From positions 1 to 64,000 of the forward strand of contig NZ_JARGNH010000009.1 of assembly GCF_029213205.1 (NCBI RefSeq): a DNA stretch of 64,000 nt, in the 5' to 3' direction. This DNA comes from Pseudooceanicola sp. Lineage in GTDB: Bacteria > Pseudomonadota > Alphaproteobacteria > Rhodobacterales > Rhodobacteraceae. This document shows, piece after piece, positions 42,095 through 51,548 of this stretch. Under the pieces are notes generated by a model. The model was not told the DNA's origin. It ran no database searches and saw nothing but the letters and a program-made list of their open reading frames with translations. The translations under genes and the position numbers were made by a program. Position 1 is the first letter of the stretch. Each line of letters starts with the position of its first letter.

Positions 42095-42775
42095 TCAGAC
42101 GCCGCTGCGCGCCGCCTGCCAGGCCCGGGGATCGTTCAGAAACGTCTCGACCTCACTCAGGGTGGCGGTGTCGAAACTGGCGCGGCGCTTGGCCTCAGCC
42201 AGCACATCCCACCAGGTGCAGAGGTGATGCAGGGCGATGCCATGATCGCCAAGGGTCTGCTCGGTCTCCGGAAAAATCCCGTAATAAAAGATCACGGCCG
42301 TATGCGCGCAGGTGGCCCCGGTTTCGCGGATCGCATCGACAAAGGAGACCTTTGATCCGCCATCGGTGGTCAGATCCTCGACCAGCAGCACCCGCTGGCC
42401 GGGAGTCATCACCCCCTCGATGCGCGCATTTCGGCCATAGCCTTTCGGCTTTTTGCGCACATAGGTCATCGGCAGCGCCATCCGCTCGGCCACCAGCGCC
42501 GCAAAGGGAATGCCGGCGGTCTCGCCACCAGCGATATTGTCGAACGCCTCCAGCCCGGCATTGCGCATCACCGTCACCGCCAGAAAATCCATCAGGGTGG
42601 AGCGGATGCGGGGATAGGAGATCAGCTTGCGGCAATCGATATAGGTCGGACTCGGCAATCCGCTGGCCAGGGTGAAGGGCTCGGTCGCGTTGAAATGCAC
42701 CGCTTCAATATCGAGCAGCATCGCCGCGCTCAGCCGGGCGATTTCCTCGGCGGCGGGGTAGGATGATGGGATCAT
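42095..42775 (-). CDS. pyrE: Orotate phosphoribosyltransferase
   Basis: [46 protein letters not shown] motif. Confidence 0.96.
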   Translation of the reverse strand: MIPSSYPAAEEIARLSAAMLLDIEAVHFNATEPFTLASGLPSPTYIDCRKLISYPRIRSTLMDFLAVTVMRNAGLEAFDNIAGGETAGIPFAALVAERMALPMTYVRKKPKGYGRNARIEGVMTPGQRVLLVEDLTTDGGSKVSFVDAIRETGATCAHTAVIFYYGIFPETEQTLGDHGIALHHLCTWWDVLAEAKRRASFDTATLSEVETFLNDPRAWQAARSGV

Positions 42776-42806
42776 GGGCTGGGTCTCCGTCTTGAAACGC
42801 GTCTGC

Positions 42807-42954
42807 GCTTCATCTTGCCAAAAATAGTCCCGCCGGAGGCTTGAAATCGATGTCGCGACATCACCGCCGCGGATCGCTCCGGGAGGGGGCACCGCCCGGT
42901 TCGCCGCCGCTGGCGGCGATGCCTCCGGCGGGACTATTTTTGGCAAGATGAAGC
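42807..42954. repeat. Perfect 34-nt inverted repeat with 80-nt spacer between pyrE and pyrC
   Basis: gcttcatcttgccaaaaatagtcccgccggaggc (42807-42840) and its exact reverse complement (42921-42954). Confidence 0.92.
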
Positions 42955-42960
42955 CTGGGG

Positions 42961-44001
42961 TCAGTCATCGACCTGCCAATGCAGCGGGAAACCGGGGTCA
43001 AAGACCGTGACCGGACCATCGGCGCTGTCGATCTTGCTTGGATAGTGGAACGGGGGGCCTTTGATCAGGGTCAGGCGCGCCTCGTTCGCGGGCATGCCAT
43101 AGAAGGCCGGGCCGTTCAGCGAGGTGAAGCCTTCCAGCCGGTCAAGCGCGCTTTCGGCCTCGAACACCTCGGCAAGGATTGACATCGTGTTGGTCGCGGT
43201 GAAGCAACCGGCACAGCCGCAGGCATGTTCCTTGAGCGCGTCGATATGCGGGGCGCTGTCGGTGCCGAGAAAGAAGCGCGGATCGCCCGAGGTGGCGGCG
43301 GCGACCAGGGCGAGGCGATGTTCCTCGCGCTTGGCGACCGGCAGGCAATAATAATGCGGCTTGATGCCACCGACCAGGATGTGGTTGCGGTTGATCACCA
43401 GGTGATGGGTGGTGATCGTCGCGCCAAGGCCGGTATCGACGCTGCGCACGTATTCGGCGGCCTGGGCGGTGGTGATATGCTCCATCACCACCTTCAGCCC
43501 AGGATGAGCGCGGCGCAGCGGATCCAGCACCCTGTCGATGAACACCGCCTCGCGGTCGAAAATATCGACATCGGCATCGGTGACCTCGCCATGGGTGCAG
43601 AGCGGCAGCCCGATCTCGGCCATCCGCTCCAGCACCGCGGCGATTTTGTTGAAATCGGTGACGCCGGAGGCGGAATTGGTGGTGGCGCCGGCCGGATAGA
43701 GCTTCACCGCCTTGATCAGGCCAGAGGCATGGGCGGCGGCGACATCCTCGGGATCGGTGCCCTCGGTCAGGTAGAGCGTCATCAACGGCTCGAACACCAT
43801 GCCTGCGGGCAGGGCGGCGCGGATCCGGTCGCGATAGGCGGCGGCCTCGGCCCCGGTCACCACCGGCGGAACCAGGTTCGGCATCACGATGGCGCGGGCG
43901 AAATGGCGGGCAGTTTCCGGCAGCACGGCGGCGAGCATCGCGCCGTCGCGCAGATGCAGGTGCCAGTCGTCGGGACGGCGGATGGTCAGGTGATCGCTCA
44001 T
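42961..44001 (-). CDS. pyrC: Dihydroorotase (homodimeric PyrC type)
   Basis: [24 protein letters not shown]-like [32 protein letters not shown]. Confidence 0.96.
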   Translation of the reverse strand: MSDHLTIRRPDDWHLHLRDGAMLAAVLPETARHFARAIVMPNLVPPVVTGAEAAAYRDRIRAALPAGMVFEPLMTLYLTEGTDPEDVAAAHASGLIKAVKLYPAGATTNSASGVTDFNKIAAVLERMAEIGLPLCTHGEVTDADVDIFDREAVFIDRVLDPLRRAHPGLKVVMEHITTAQAAEYVRSVDTGLGATITTHHLVINRNHILVGGIKPHYYCLPVAKREEHRLALVAAATSGDPRFFLGTDSAPHIDALKEHACGCAGCFTATNTMSILAEVFEAESALDRLEGFTSLNGPAFYGMPANEARLTLIKGPPFHYPSKIDSADGPVTVFDPGFPLHWQVDD

Positions 44002-44056
44002 GCCGCTTCGCATAGCGCAAGTGCTGCGGGCTGACCAGTCCCCGGCGCGGCTTGGA

Positions 44057-45031
44057 TCAGCCGACCCGCGCCGGTTCTGTTGCGTCCTTGTCCGGATGGG
44101 TTTCCCCGCTCGCGGCGCCCTCGGCGCTGGTCAGCATCTCCAGGCGGCGGGCAAAGCGCGGCGCCTTCATTCGGGCGACCACGTTGCGGCAGAGGGCGGC
44201 GACGAGCGTTGGCCGGCCTGCCGCCTCGATGGCGCCGAGCAGGCGGCGCAGATAGGGCAGGTGACTGCGACGGGTGCGGGCCAGCCGGGCGAAGCTGGCA
44301 GCGTTCAGCCGCCCGGTGCCGGCCAGTTCGATCAGCCGGTGCAGGATCTGCATCGCCTTGAGATCGCCCTCGATCGCGTCCCCCATCCGGCGCAGCTTCA
44401 GCGCTGTGGTGTTCTTGCGCCGGAACAGCGCCGCATGCATCGCGTCCAGGGTTTCGGTCGGGTCATAGATGACAAAGGCCTGATCCGCCGCCTCGGTCAT
44501 ATCCGGGGCAAAGCCGTAGCGGTCGGTAAAGGAAACCCGGCGCATCTCGGTAAACCGATTGTCCCAGAGCGCGTGCTCGGGATCGAGTGTCGCTTGTGGC
44601 GAGATCGTCAGCACCCTGGCCCCCGGCGCGGTGACCGAAAACGCCGCCGCCGCATAACCGCAGGGCCCGGCGCCGTAGAACAGCACGGTCTCGAAATCCT
44701 CAAGAAAGCCGTCATCGACCAACCGGTCGAAATAGCCAAACACCCGGGGATCGCGAAACCAGGTGTCGCCGTCGCAGGCCAGGCAGAGATGCGACCAGCC
44801 GGAGTCGCGCACCATATGCCAGCCCAGCGGCTCTCCCTGGGTGCGGATCGCGGGCAGGGATTCAAAGGTCACCAGCAGGGTGGAGCCGTTTTCGACCAGC
44901 GCCGCGAAATGGCGTTTGCCGAGCGGTTGGAAGGCGCCATGCTCATCGACGATATTGACGAATTCGCGCAGCCAGGTGGTGTCATCCAGACCCTCAAGGC
45001 TGCGCGTCAGCGCCGTTTCCACATCGTTCAT
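44057..45031 (-). CDS. Hypothetical protein adjacent to the glycosyltransferase cluster
   Basis: [28 protein letters not shown]...[36 protein letters not shown]; no catalytic family confidently recognised. Confidence 0.7.
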   Translation of the reverse strand: MNDVETALTRSLEGLDDTTWLREFVNIVDEHGAFQPLGKRHFAALVENGSTLLVTFESLPAIRTQGEPLGWHMVRDSGWSHLCLACDGDTWFRDPRVFGYFDRLVDDGFLEDFETVLFYGAGPCGYAAAAFSVTAPGARVLTISPQATLDPEHALWDNRFTEMRRVSFTDRYGFAPDMTEAADQAFVIYDPTETLDAMHAALFRRKNTTALKLRRMGDAIEGDLKAMQILHRLIELAGTGRLNAASFARLARTRRSHLPYLRRLLGAIEAAGRPTLVAALCRNVVARMKAPRFARRLEMLTSAEGAASGETHPDKDATEPARVG

Positions 45032-45146
45032 CGCCAAGCCCCCCACGGCCCAATCGCCGCCAGCCCAGCGGTCAAGGCCTGATCTTGCACCATCCGACAG
45101 CGGTTTGCGAAGGCCTCTGCCGGAACTGTCGTCGGATCGTGATCGA

Positions 45147-46208
45147 TCAGGCGCCTTTCGGGCCATTGTCGCGGGATCGGGCCAAATTGGCGTGCCGAAC
45201 CAGGAATTGCGCGGCTTTGAGTGACACCGGGCGGGTCGGTTGGCTCATCAACAGCCGCCCGAACAGGGCGCGAAACGGCTCTTGCTGCAGCAGGATTTCG
45301 AATCGCTCGCGGCGCCAGGCGACGGCGTTGTGGTGCAGGGCGGCGAGTTCGGGATCGGCCATCAGCCGGGCGCGTTCCGCCGCCATCTCCGGGGCGAGGG
45401 CGTGGATTGTGGTGTCTTCGGCGGCGGCAAAATTGCGCTCGACCCAATAGTCGATATCGAGCAGATGATCGGAATGCACCGCCCGTCCACGGTCCGCCTT
45501 GACCACATAGCTTTCCATCGCGCCGAGCGGATAATGGTTGAGCTGGGCGAGGTCGTTGTTCTTGCGTCCGTAATTGTTGAAAATCCGTTCGGTGCGGAAT
45601 TTCGCATCCAGTTCGCGCCCGGCGGCGTCAAACCAGCGCGCGGTGTCGATCCGGGTTGGATCCGGGGCGCGCGGGCGATGCACCCCGAGTTTCTTGTAGG
45701 TGCCATCGTTGCGGTAGAGCGTCTTGAACATCAAGGCGCGCCAGGGCCAATAGATCACCTCGGGTGCGGCGCGGGTGAATTGCGCGGTGATCGGCTCGTC
45801 GACATAACGTACCACATCGGCATTGCCGAACAGCCGCCAGGTCAGGGTGACGGCGCTGGCCTCGGGCAGGGCGCCGAGCAGATCGGGCAGGCGATGGTTC
45901 CCGACATGGATATTGACGAATTCATCGACATCAAAGGCCAGGATCCAATCGGCGGCACGGACGCTCTCCAGCCGGTCGGCCTGTTTCAGCGCGGTGAACT
46001 GGATGCCGCCCTTGTCATAGGGGCCATCATTGCGAATATGGGTGATCAGCCCCAGGGCGGCCAGCCGGTCGAGCATCTGGTCGGTGCCGTCCTGGCAATC
46101 GTTGGAAAAGACCAGGAAATCGGTGAATCCGACGGCGCGGTGATGCGCCAGCCATTCCAGCAGGAAGGCTGCCTCGTTGCGAACACAAAGAACTGCCAGG
46201 AATTTCAA
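45147..46208 (-). CDS. Glycosyltransferase family 2-like protein (Glyco_tranf_2_4 type)
   Basis: LAVLCVRNEAAFLLEWLAHHRAVGFTDFLVFSNDCQDGTDQML; FDVDEFVNIHVG; NHYPLGAMESYVVKADRGRAVH. Confidence 0.87.
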   Translation of the reverse strand: MKFLAVLCVRNEAAFLLEWLAHHRAVGFTDFLVFSNDCQDGTDQMLDRLAALGLITHIRNDGPYDKGGIQFTALKQADRLESVRAADWILAFDVDEFVNIHVGNHRLPDLLGALPEASAVTLTWRLFGNADVVRYVDEPITAQFTRAAPEVIYWPWRALMFKTLYRNDGTYKKLGVHRPRAPDPTRIDTARWFDAAGRELDAKFRTERIFNNYGRKNNDLAQLNHYPLGAMESYVVKADRGRAVHSDHLLDIDYWVERNFAAAEDTTIHALAPEMAAERARLMADPELAALHHNAVAWRRERFEILLQQEPFRALFGRLLMSQPTRPVSLKAAQFLVRHANLARSRDNGPKGA

Positions 46209-46238
46209 ATTCTTACGCCTGACGGATAATTCATTACT

Positions 46239-48602
46239 TTAACTTTCCATGTCCAGCGCCAGCGCATAGGCCACGCGCTCGGTCTCGTTCAGATGGACAG
46301 TGAGGGTCTGCTCGTAAAGCTTTTGGAATTCGGGGTTTTCATGCAATTCCGCCGCCTTGTCGCGATGCCAGTCGACCCCGGCCAGATGCAGTTCCTGCAG
46401 ATTGGTGTCGGCCAGCAGCGCGTCATAAGCTGCGCGCAGGCGGGGCAGATTACGTTTGATGGTTATGTCTTTGAAATCGTTCCAATCCATCCGCACCCAG
46501 TAATTCATCCCGATGGACCGGTCGACATGCAGCGCCCGCCCGCGCTGACGCTTGACCAAATAGCTCTCGGCCGAGCGCAGGGCATAGTGGTTCAGTTGGA
46601 TCAGGTCGTAACCGATCGAGCGTTTGGAATTCCGCCAGCCGTTTCGGACCACGTCCCCGCCCATCGGCGCGCCGGACCCATTGACCCAGGCGATGTCGCC
46701 AAGCCGGTCCTCGGCGGGTTTGTTGGGCCGGTGGCAGGACAGTTTTCCATAGGCGCCGATGTTGCGAAACATGGTCTTGAAGCCCCAGGCGGTGTGCGGC
46801 TTGGGGCAGAATTTCGGGGCGCAGCTGTCGAATTGCTCGATCACAAATTCATCCGCGTAACGGGTGACGCCATTGTGGCCGAACAGCCGCCAGGTCATTG
46901 CCACATTGGTCGCATGCGACACCCGCTCAAAGAAATCGTCCAAAGTGCCATTGCCGCAGCGGATATTGACGAATTCGTCGACGTCGATATGGGCGATCCA
47001 TTCGGCATTCTTCAGCACCGGTTCGTTCAGCGCCGCATCCAGGGCGAATTGCTGTGGCGAATTGCCGGTCCAGCCGTCATTGTCACGGTGCTGGACAATG
47101 CCCATTGCATCCAGCCGCTGCAGGATTTTGTCAGTCCCGTCGCTGCAATCGTTGGTGTAAATCAGGAAATTGTCGAACCCGATGGCGCGGTGATAGGCGA
47201 CCCATTCGATGATATAGGGCGCCTCGTTCTTCATGCAGCCGACGATCACCCGCCCGCTGGAGCCTTCGGGCAGGTCACGCGGCGGGACCGGGGTATAGGC
47301 CGCCGCCAGCTCTTCCTCATTCACCTGTCCCAGCCGGTTGTGCGGGCGGAACGGCGAGGTGACGATTTCGCGGTATTTCTCCACGGCCAGCGGCGGCATC
47401 ACCTTCAGCGCGGCGGCGCTTGGGGCATCTGCGGCGGGCTGACCCGCCTTGGGTGCGGGCGTGCCATTCAGCGCCGCCATCGCCTGCACCTTGGTCGCCT
47501 GCGCGTCGGCCGTCGCCTTGTCGATACGCCAGCGAAAAGCCAGCAGATATTGCGAGGCGCGAAAGCCAAAGGTCGGGTCGGCCTCGGTCCAGGTCGGGCC
47601 GGGATCGGGCGCGGTGAACGGGGCGGCGGCCAGGGCGGGATGGGCCGTGATCAGCGCGGCATTATCGTCAGCAAACCGTTCTGAAATCGCGGCCAGTCTG
47701 CCGGGGTCAATAGGATCGCCGTCGACACGGAAATCCTCCATGATCCGAGTCCAGAGCGGGCGCGGCAGCACCCGGTCGCCCTTGGCCAGCAGGCGCAGCA
47801 ACAGCGTGTTCATCTGCCGCCCGCGCGCCACCCAGGCGGCGGCGGGCTGTGCCGGCGGCGGCACCGGCCCGGCCTTGCCGATATTTTCCTCGATGTCAAA
47901 GGCGGCACGCAACTCCTCGGTGGCGATGGCGCTGAACACTTTGGTCTGGAACGGGCGCAATTGCACGGAACCGGCGCCGAAAACGCCTTCCCAGTGGCGC
48001 ATAAGCTGCTGATAATCCAGCCAGAATGCCGGGGCCTGGTTCTCCTGAAACACCCCGAGCTGCGGCGCGATCTCAGGCGCTGCCGCCCGTGCGGCCGCCC
48101 ACCAGTCGGTTGCCCCGACGAGGCCTAGCTCGACGGCCAGGCTGCTGGCCCGGCCTTCCATCACCTGTGCCGAATAGAACCGCGCCAGCACCCGGGCCTG
48201 ATCGTCGACATGCGCCACGATCCGGATGTCATCCGAGAGCTGCGACAGCAGCGCCTTGAGCCGCTCCAGCTCACTGACCCGGGCCAGCGAGGTGCCCAAT
48301 TGGCTGGCCGACAGGATCAGCACCTCTGGGCGATGGGTTTCGACCTCTTTCCTCAGGCTTTCCAACACGTTGTTGGCCAGGTTTTCCTGTTTTTCCGGCA
48401 GGATGTAGCCCCGGTTGAAGCGCAGCGGATCAATGTGATCGGGGTCGGTGACGGCCATGAACAGCCGGGTGTGATTGCGATTGCCGGGGCTGCGTGCAAA
48501 CAGCACGCCCTTGCCGATCAGCTGCGCGCGCTTGTCGACCAGCACCGCCTGCAGCCGTTCGGCGCCGACATGTTCCAGCCCGATATGCAGATAGATCCTC
48601 AT
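46239..48602 (-). CDS. Two-part protein: N-terminal sulfotransferase-like region plus C-terminal family-2-like glycosyltransferase
   Basis: N-term MRIYLHIGLEHVGAERLQAVL; C-term IVGCMKNEAPYIIEWVAYHRAIGFDNFLIYTNDCSDGTDKIL, HIDVDEFVNIRCG. Confidence 0.8.
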   Translation of the reverse strand: MRIYLHIGLEHVGAERLQAVLVDKRAQLIGKGVLFARSPGNRNHTRLFMAVTDPDHIDPLRFNRGYILPEKQENLANNVLESLRKEVETHRPEVLILSASQLGTSLARVSELERLKALLSQLSDDIRIVAHVDDQARVLARFYSAQVMEGRASSLAVELGLVGATDWWAAARAAAPEIAPQLGVFQENQAPAFWLDYQQLMRHWEGVFGAGSVQLRPFQTKVFSAIATEELRAAFDIEENIGKAGPVPPPAQPAAAWVARGRQMNTLLLRLLAKGDRVLPRPLWTRIMEDFRVDGDPIDPGRLAAISERFADDNAALITAHPALAAAPFTAPDPGPTWTEADPTFGFRASQYLLAFRWRIDKATADAQATKVQAMAALNGTPAPKAGQPAADAPSAAALKVMPPLAVEKYREIVTSPFRPHNRLGQVNEEELAAAYTPVPPRDLPEGSSGRVIVGCMKNEAPYIIEWVAYHRAIGFDNFLIYTNDCSDGTDKILQRLDAMGIVQHRDNDGWTGNSPQQFALDAALNEPVLKNAEWIAHIDVDEFVNIRCGNGTLDDFFERVSHATNVAMTWRLFGHNGVTRYADEFVIEQFDSCAPKFCPKPHTAWGFKTMFRNIGAYGKLSCHRPNKPAEDRLGDIAWVNGSGAPMGGDVVRNGWRNSKRSIGYDLIQLNHYALRSAESYLVKRQRGRALHVDRSIGMNYWVRMDWNDFKDITIKRNLPRLRAAYDALLADTNLQELHLAGVDWHRDKAAELHENPEFQKLYEQTLTVHLNETERVAYALALDMES

Positions 48603-49288
48603 GCGTGGGTCGGGCCTTCGCTGGTTTCGTCCGCGTCGCCATCCGCGTCGTCTTCGGTTTCGTCAGATGCGCCATCGGGATTGGCATTGGCGCGCCCCCA
48701 CCAGTCGATCTCTCTCCCCAGAAAGGCGCTGAGCTGTTCGCGCGCATCCTCGGCGGCAACGTCGAGCAGCAGGAATTCCTCGGGCCGCCCCCGGAACAGC
48801 CGACGCAGATGCGCGTAATGTGCCTTGATCCAGGTCACTCGCTCCATCGTCGTGTTGCCATATCCATGAGGAAGCCCGGGGATATCAGCGCGTTCCAGCC
48901 TTGTATTCATGTTGGTCCAGCTCAGCATCGAGCGCGACAGAAATTTCGCCCGCCGCTGGGTGGCGACGAATTTGGCGCCGGGATGATGGGCGCGGATCGC
49001 CTCGATCAGCCCGAAATCCATCTGCGGCCAAGCGGACCCGCCATGGGTCAGGTAAGAGCTTTCGGTGATGGCGTCGAACGCCTCCAGCTCGGCCAGCGGA
49101 TCGCCGGTCCGGAAATAGCCACGATAGAGCACATCGCCGACGAATTGCCGTTGCAGCGCCGGGTTGTCGGTCTGGGCCGGGCGGATCTTGTGATCCGCGA
49201 CTTTCATCCCGGCCTTGTTCAGCGCTGTGGCCAGGGTGGTGGTGCCGCTTTTCGGCAGACCGAGGTTGATGACGCGCAGCCGTGTCAT
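48599..49288 (-). CDS. Sulfotransferase-family protein
   Basis: LRVINLGLPKSGTTTLATALNKAG 5'-PSB-like motif; HPGAKFVATQR...RSMLSW. Confidence 0.85.
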   Translation of the reverse strand: MTRLRVINLGLPKSGTTTLATALNKAGMKVADHKIRPAQTDNPALQRQFVGDVLYRGYFRTGDPLAELEAFDAITESSYLTHGGSAWPQMDFGLIEAIRAHHPGAKFVATQRRAKFLSRSMLSWTNMNTRLERADIPGLPHGYGNTTMERVTWIKAHYAHLRRLFRGRPEEFLLLDVAAEDAREQLSAFLGREIDWWGRANANPDGASDETEDDADGDADETSEGPTHA

Positions 49289-50316
49289 GCGCTTAGCCCC
49301 AGTTCTTCCAGCAGCGCCAGCTCTTGCGGTGGCAGGGTGCCGAGTGATTTCAGCTGTGCCCGCATCGCCTGATAGCTGGGTTGGGCATCCAGCTCCGCCA
49401 GCTTGGCCCGGTGCAGCGTCACCGCCTGCTCATGCAGATCCGCGATCCCCGGCAGCGCCATGAGACGATCAGTTTCCGATTTCAGATCAGGCAGGTAGCG
49501 CTGGATGCTCAGGTCCTGCCAGGCGACATCGGCACGTTCGCGCCAATAGCTGTCGTCAAAGGCGCGGTGCGCGCGGTTGACGTCGCCGCGGTCATTCTTG
49601 ACCAGATAGCTGTCGAGCGAGCGCAGTGCGTAATGGTTCAACGTGGCGAAATCGCGGGCACCCAGGGCGGGAAACTTGCGGATCCGGCGCTCATTGGCGG
49701 CGACCAGGAATTTATGCGGCACCGGTCGGCCCGATCCGTCGGTCCAGCTTGGGCGCTTGTCCTTGGCCACCGATTTCTTGATGAACGGGCGATGGGCGCC
49801 GTAATATTGCACCGGGAAATCCCTGCGGATCAGCGACTTGACCTCGATTGCCAATTCCCCGCACCAGATGTCCGGATTGTGTGAGCGGGTGAATTGCGCG
49901 ATCACCGGGCGATCCGAATAGGCCTCGATCCCGTCATTGCCAAAGAACTGAAAATTCAGCGAAATCGCTTGTGGATCGTTGCAGGCGGCGATCAGGGCCG
50001 GGATCGTATGGTCGCCAACATGGATGTTCAGGAATTCGTCGACATCGGCGATCCAGACCCAATCGGCCCCGGTCACCAGCGGCTGTTTCTTGGCGTCTTT
50101 CAACGCCTCCATCTGGTAATTGCGTCCCTCGGCCGGGTTCGGCAGGTGCTGCACCACGCCATGATCCGCCAACCGGTCGAGCAACCGGTCAGTCGCGTCG
50201 CTGCAATCGTTGGAATAGAACAGGAAATCCGTGACCCCGATCACATGGTTGAAGGCGATCCATTCCAGCAGGAACGGACCCTCGTTCTTTACACAGGTGA
50301 TCGCGGTTATCCGCAT
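49285..50316 (-). CDS. Glycosyltransferase family 2-like protein (Glyco_tranf_2_4 type)
   Basis: ITAITCVKNEGPFLLEWIAFNHVIGVTDFLFYSNDCSDATDRLL; IADVDEFLNIHVGDH; start M at 50316. Confidence 0.88.
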   Translation of the reverse strand: MRITAITCVKNEGPFLLEWIAFNHVIGVTDFLFYSNDCSDATDRLLDRLADHGVVQHLPNPAEGRNYQMEALKDAKKQPLVTGADWVWIADVDEFLNIHVGDHTIPALIAACNDPQAISLNFQFFGNDGIEAYSDRPVIAQFTRSHNPDIWCGELAIEVKSLIRRDFPVQYYGAHRPFIKKSVAKDKRPSWTDGSGRPVPHKFLVAANERRIRKFPALGARDFATLNHYALRSLDSYLVKNDRGDVNRAHRAFDDSYWRERADVAWQDLSIQRYLPDLKSETDRLMALPGIADLHEQAVTLHRAKLAELDAQPSYQAMRAQLKSLGTLPPQELALLEELGLSA

Positions 50317-50546
50317 GAGCGCGCCTGCGCGGTGATCCCGGATGCCATATTTCTGCCTGTCGCCATCTGTCGGGGGTGACCCGTTATTGTTTGGCCAAAG
50401 AATGGCAGCGGTGCCGGGCCGCGTCAATTGCCCCGGCGCGGGCAGGCCGGGCGCGTGGCAATTCAGCATATGGCGGTTTCACTGCGGTGGGTTGACTATA
50501 ACCGCCCCGAATGCAGGCTGGCCCTCCGGAGCAGAGCGAGGGCCAG

Positions 50547-51455
50547 ATGGCATATCCGACAAGCATTGACGCGACCCAGGACATGCTGGCCGGGCAGGGC
50601 TATGTCGCCGCGCGCGCGCTCAGCACCGTGACCTTTCTGTCGCTGACCCTGGCCCGGCCGCTGTTTCTTGAGGGCGAGGCCGGCACCGGCAAGACCGAGA
50701 TCGCCAAGACCATTGCGACATCCCTGGGGCGCGACCTGATCCGGCTGCAATGTTACGAGGGGCTTGATACGGCCTCGGCGGTCTATGACTGGAATTTTGC
50801 TGCCCAGATGATCGCCATCCGCACCGCCGAGGCCACCGGCCAGGCCGATGCCGAGATCCTGAATCGCGACCTCTTTGGCCCGAATTTCCTGATCGAACGG
50901 CCGCTGTTGCAGGCGATGCGCCCGCATGAAAATGGCCCGCCGGTGCTGCTGATCGACGAGATCGACCGCGCTGACGAACCGTTTGAGGCGTTTCTGCTTG
51001 AGGCGCTGTCGGAGTTTCAGGTCAGCATTCCGGAAATCGGGGTGATCCGGGCGCCTGAGCCGCCGATCGTCATCCTGACCTCGAACCGCACCCGCGAAAT
51101 CCATGACGCGTTGAAGCGCCGCTGCCTGTACCATTGGGTCGATTACCCGGATTTTGCCCGCGAAATGCAGATCCTGCGCGCCCGGGTTCCCGAAGCCTCT
51201 GATCGCTTGTCTCAGGAGGTCACCGCCTTTGTGCAGCGGCTGCGCGCTGCCGATCTGTTCAAGAAACCCGGCGTCGCCGAAACCATCGATTGGGCAAAAT
51301 GCCTGCTGGCGTTGAATGCGGTGGCACTGTCGCCGCAGCTGATTTCCGACACGCTCGGTGCGGTGCTGAAATACCAGGATGATATCGCCCGGATGGAAGG
51401 CTCCGAAGCCGCCCGATTGCTGGATGAGGTCCGCGCCAGCCTTGGCCCGGTCTGA
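50547..51455 (+). CDS. MoxR-family AAA+ ATPase (CoxD-like)
   Basis: LARPLFLEGEAGTGKTEIAKTIA; LLIDEIDRADEPFEAFLLEALSEFQ. Confidence 0.92.
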   Translation: MAYPTSIDATQDMLAGQGYVAARALSTVTFLSLTLARPLFLEGEAGTGKTEIAKTIATSLGRDLIRLQCYEGLDTASAVYDWNFAAQMIAIRTAEATGQADAEILNRDLFGPNFLIERPLLQAMRPHENGPPVLLIDEIDRADEPFEAFLLEALSEFQVSIPEIGVIRAPEPPIVILTSNRTREIHDALKRRCLYHWVDYPDFAREMQILRARVPEASDRLSQEVTAFVQRLRAADLFKKPGVAETIDWAKCLLALNAVALSPQLISDTLGAVLKYQDDIARMEGSEAARLLDEVRASLGPV

Positions 51456-51467
51456 GATGCCCCAGCG

Positions 51468-51538
51468 GCTTCCTCTGGTCAGAAATATCCTCGGGGGGGC
51501 CGCCCGCAGGGCGGTGGGGGGCAGACAGCCCCCCGCAA
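51468..51538. repeat. GC-rich intergenic repeat family A, copy 2
   Basis: gcttcctctggtcagaaatatcctcgggggg plus GC hairpin. Confidence 0.75.
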
Positions 51539-51548
51539 GGGTGCCGCA

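Noticed and set aside
46293-47684. 463-aa plus-strand ORF antisense to the two-part glycosyltransferase
   Set aside because: No motifs; opposite strand has strong conserved GT motifs.
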